Assembly: GCA_934045075.1 (NCBI GenBank)
Contig: OW203723.1
Coordinates: 21,789,615 to 21,853,614 of the forward strand
Source of the DNA: Yponomeuta sedellus
Lineage: Eukaryota > Arthropoda > Insecta > Lepidoptera > Yponomeutidae
Reading direction: 5' to 3'
DNA: 64,000 nucleotides
The position numbers were made by a program, and so were the translations under genes. Positions 61,781 through 64,000 of this stretch are shown one piece after another. The notes under the pieces were generated by a model. That model was given only the letters and a program-made list of their open reading frames with translations, did not search any database and was not told the origin of the DNA. Positions within the stretch are counted from its first letter, which is position 1. Each line of letters opens with the position of its first letter.

Positions 61781-62144
61781 AGCGCTCGTGGCCTAGGCGA
61801 ACCGAGTGATTGGAATCAATCACTTGGTTAAGCAACAACAGGCGCGGTCAGGTACGGGATGGGTGAGCGTCCCGTGACTAACCGCTAGTGGCATTTTTCC
61901 GAGCGCTTCCGTGCTTCACAAGGCACGCTAAGCCGTTGGTGCCGGCTGTCATATAATGGCAGTCGTTAAGCCATGTCAGAGGCCTTATGGGCGGCTTGAT
62001 AACTTCTGACAGTAAGGCCCGCCACTGTCTTACAATCCTCCACCTACCCGGACTTGGCCCCCGTGGTGGAGTATGGCCTAACCTTCCTGCGATGCAGGAA
62101 GAGACCCGTGCCCCAGCAGTGGGGACATACAAGGGTTGATAACG
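61781..62144 (+). mobile_element. SINE-E, full-length reference copy (364 bp)
   Basis: ATAGTTCAT flanks it at 61772-61780 and 62145-62153. It starts AGCGCTCGTGGCCTAGGCG and ends GGGACATACAAGGGTTGATA plus ACG, defining the family's full length and orientation. Confidence 0.9.
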
Positions 62145-62153
62145 ATAGTTCAT

Positions 62154-63060
62154 ACAGGGCTTTATTTAGACCAAGCCTAAAACTAACTGAAATTATAGAG
62201 GAGATTCCTTGATATTAGAGTTAGTACCCTACTAATTTCAACCCGAAACGTCAGTAGGTGCAACCCTGGCCCTCTCGCTAGGATAGCCTGTGTGGAAGAA
62301 ACCAGTGGCCAATGCCATAAGCATCACACATATTGGTTGCAAAATCACCCGTAACGGAACTGAGTAGAGAGCACGCGTGCACCTTAATCGTTGCTGTGCT
62401 ATTGACTGTACATATAGGTAGTTATGTCCAATCTAGGTATTTTGGTATAAGTGGATTATGTACTTTGGAAATAAATTCGACTACTTTAGTGTTGGTAAAG
62501 CAACTACCGATTGACCAATAATGTGGGAAGGTGTCGATGAAGCGCGGCGTCTAAGCTAGCGCCTACACAGGAAGGAAATCCTCTCTGTGTGGGCTTCGAA
62601 CCGTTTCTTCAGTACATGAAAGTGACATGTATTAATGACATGTCTCTTCACATCACCCCTCCCTTCTGTGTGACCACTGGTTAAATTGTCAAACCTGTCT
62701 ACCGTCTCAATGTAAGTGGATAATTCTGCTGGTATTATTTACCTACCTGTCGATTAACCGATACGGGTATACTCGATACAATCTTTAATCAATGTATCAT
62801 GTTACATTGTCAACAATAGATACAACAATCCGCTCTTAGATTACTCACATTACTTTTGGATGTGGCAATCACAAGTATATAATAATATACATTATAAAAT
62901 GTCATCGATAAAAACAGTTTGGACCATTCACAACGTGAAAGCAGTGCTGTCACCTCCTCGATAAGCCTTATGGTCAGAATACCGGTAAGTTTTACAAGTG
63001 AATTGACATTGGACTTGCGGCACATTCTGGTATACCTGTTTGTTTATTTAAACTTATGAT
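62154..63060. other. Intergenic, no recognised feature
   Basis: CTCGCTAGGATAGCCTGTGTGG at 62276 resembles the SINE-N end. Otherwise unassigned. Confidence 0.4.
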
Positions 63061-63333
63061 GCACCCCGCAAGACGAGAGGGTGCCAGCTCCATGTCGCTC
63101 TATACACCTGTCATTGTGTGCCAGCGTTGCTAACTAGAATCGCTAACGTTGCGTAAGCCCTGAAATCGCATCCAGACACGGTCGACTAGCCATTTAGGTG
63201 GTTCGCAGGGCCTCCACGAAAGCAGCCGAGATTGGCTCCTTCGCAGCAAGGTCGGTCCCTAGCTCGGGTGTAAGGGCGCGCGCGGCGGCAGTCGGGCCGG
63301 CGCGCTCGCCTGACCCGCTAGCTACCCACCACG
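63061..63333 (+). promoter_or_regulatory. GC-rich 5' flank / probable 5' UTR of the next gene
   Basis: Base composition rises sharply from AT-rich to GC-rich, with many CpG and GCGCGC stretches (63270-63320), immediately before a coding start. No TATA box is evident. The transcription start cannot be placed from sequence. Confidence 0.45.
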
Positions 63334-64000
63334 ATGCGGGACGAGGAGCCCCCGCCGCCGCCCCCCATGCCCGCCCCCTCGCGCCTCCGCCGCACTCTCC
63401 ACACGCTCCGCTCGCCGTTCCGCTCCGGGTCGCCCTTCCACATCGGCTCTATCAAACGCACCGGCTCCAACAAGTCGTCCGCCTCAGACGGTGAGATAGC
63501 GCGCGACGAGCACGCCATGCGCAAGAAAAATAAGAAAGCGCGCGCGGACGCCGCCGCCAGCGACGCCTCGGGCGCCTCGCGCAGCACCGACGGCTCGCCC
63601 GCCGGCGAGAAGAGGAAGGAAGGACTCGTGCGCCGCCTCGGCAGCATGACCAAGAAGCGCGGGGAGCGCTCCCCCGCCACCACGCCTCTACCCGACGACT
63701 CGCCTGAAACGAGCGAGGCTTCAGCTCCCGCCGCCGTCACCGACACTATCCCTACTCCGGAAACTGAGCCGGCGAGCCCCGACTCGCCCGCCAGCCCGAT
63801 CGCCTCCGAGCACCCCGTGGCCACGCTGCCGTTCACGAAGGCCGCGTGGAAACGCAGGAGCGTCGAGGTCGAGATGGAGAAGCCGGTGGAGGAGCCGAGC
63901 CCGGAGAACGCGCTGCGCCGCCGCATAGCCTTCGTGACGCAGGCGTCGGCGTGCCTGTCGGAGGACCGTGAGGAGGGGGTGGGGTCGTTGGAGGAGGCAG
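63334..64000 (+). CDS. 5' coding exon of an unrecognised, disordered-type protein (runs off the window)
   Basis: The ATG at 63334 is the first after an in-frame TAG at 63319-63321. The frame stays open for 222 codons to the edge. Very high GC at third positions and an absence of stops in only this sense frame support real coding; the minus-strand open frame over the same bases is its shadow. The product starts MRDEEPPPPPPMPAPSR. It continues with basic Ser/Pro patches (SPFRSGSPFHIGSIKRTGS, VRRLGSMTKKRGERSP), then acidic Pro/Ser/Thr-rich sequence with many SP/TP sites. It then has KAAWKRRSVEVEMEKPVEE and ENALRRRIAFVTQASACLSE. No transmembrane segment or known domain is visible. It looks like a disordered, phosphorylation-prone N-terminus of a scaffold or cytoskeletal/signalling protein; that is inference only. 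Confidence 0.85.
   Translation, partial: MRDEEPPPPPPMPAPSRLRRTLHTLRSPFRSGSPFHIGSIKRTGSNKSSASDGEIARDEHAMRKKNKKARADAAASDASGASRSTDGSPAGEKRKEGLVRRLGSMTKKRGERSPATTPLPDDSPETSEASAPAAVTDTIPTPETEPASPDSPASPIASEHPVATLPFTKAAWKRRSVEVEMEKPVEEPSPENALRRRIAFVTQASACLSEDREEGVGSLEEA

Noticed and set aside
63318..63926. 202-codon minus-strand open frame
   Set aside because: It is the shadow of the plus-strand coding exon at 63334-64000. The plus frame has the upstream stop, the ATG and sensible codon use.

Overview
The window looks like moth or butterfly (Lepidoptera) nuclear DNA. It is AT-rich, has few exons separated by long introns, and is packed with small transposable elements: tRNA-derived SINEs, RTE-type LINE tails, small Helitrons with A|TC...CTAG|T borders, PIF/Harbinger, hAT-like and TA-target MITEs, and THAP-domain debris. 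The order-level assignment is an inference from this repeat style and from the carrier protein. Nothing bacterial or viral was recognised.

Positions 1-27,526 (+ strand) hold one well-supported gene, a mitochondrial carrier of the SLC25A32 (folate/FAD carrier) type. Six exons join in frame with GT-AG borders into a 318-residue protein. The gene has two possible 3' ends. Exon 5 can be spliced at 16732 to a distant last exon at 27379-27526. It can also be read through to a stop at 16842-16844, giving a different but homologous sixth transmembrane segment (306 residues). A donor inside exon 5 and a 10.6 kb intron separate the two outcomes. The same gene carries a 138-bp tandem amplification of the exon 3 end and a duplicated exon 2 acceptor.

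Positions 27,527-63,300 are mostly mobile DNA. They include nested MITEs, a tandem pair of small Helitrons, SINE copies with 12-13 bp target duplications and 5' inversions, a broken RTE LINE (48.3-49.7 kb), a shortened PIF/Harbinger element keeping one transposase exon (51.3-52.4 kb), a (GTCTC)19 microsatellite and a 0.6 kb degenerate minisatellite at 60.1-60.7 kb. One likely first coding exon (46350-46481) and one weaker exon candidate (47910-48052) suggest another + strand gene whose remaining exons I could not find.

From 63,334 to the window end there is a GC-rich, proline/serine/arginine-rich coding exon on the + strand. It has an upstream in-frame stop and is open to the edge. It is the 5' coding exon of a gene I do not recognise.

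Copies within repeat families were identified by eye from shared blocks. Their outer limits are approximate unless a target-site duplication is stated. Family letters (SINE-A to E, repeats F to N) are labels for this window only.
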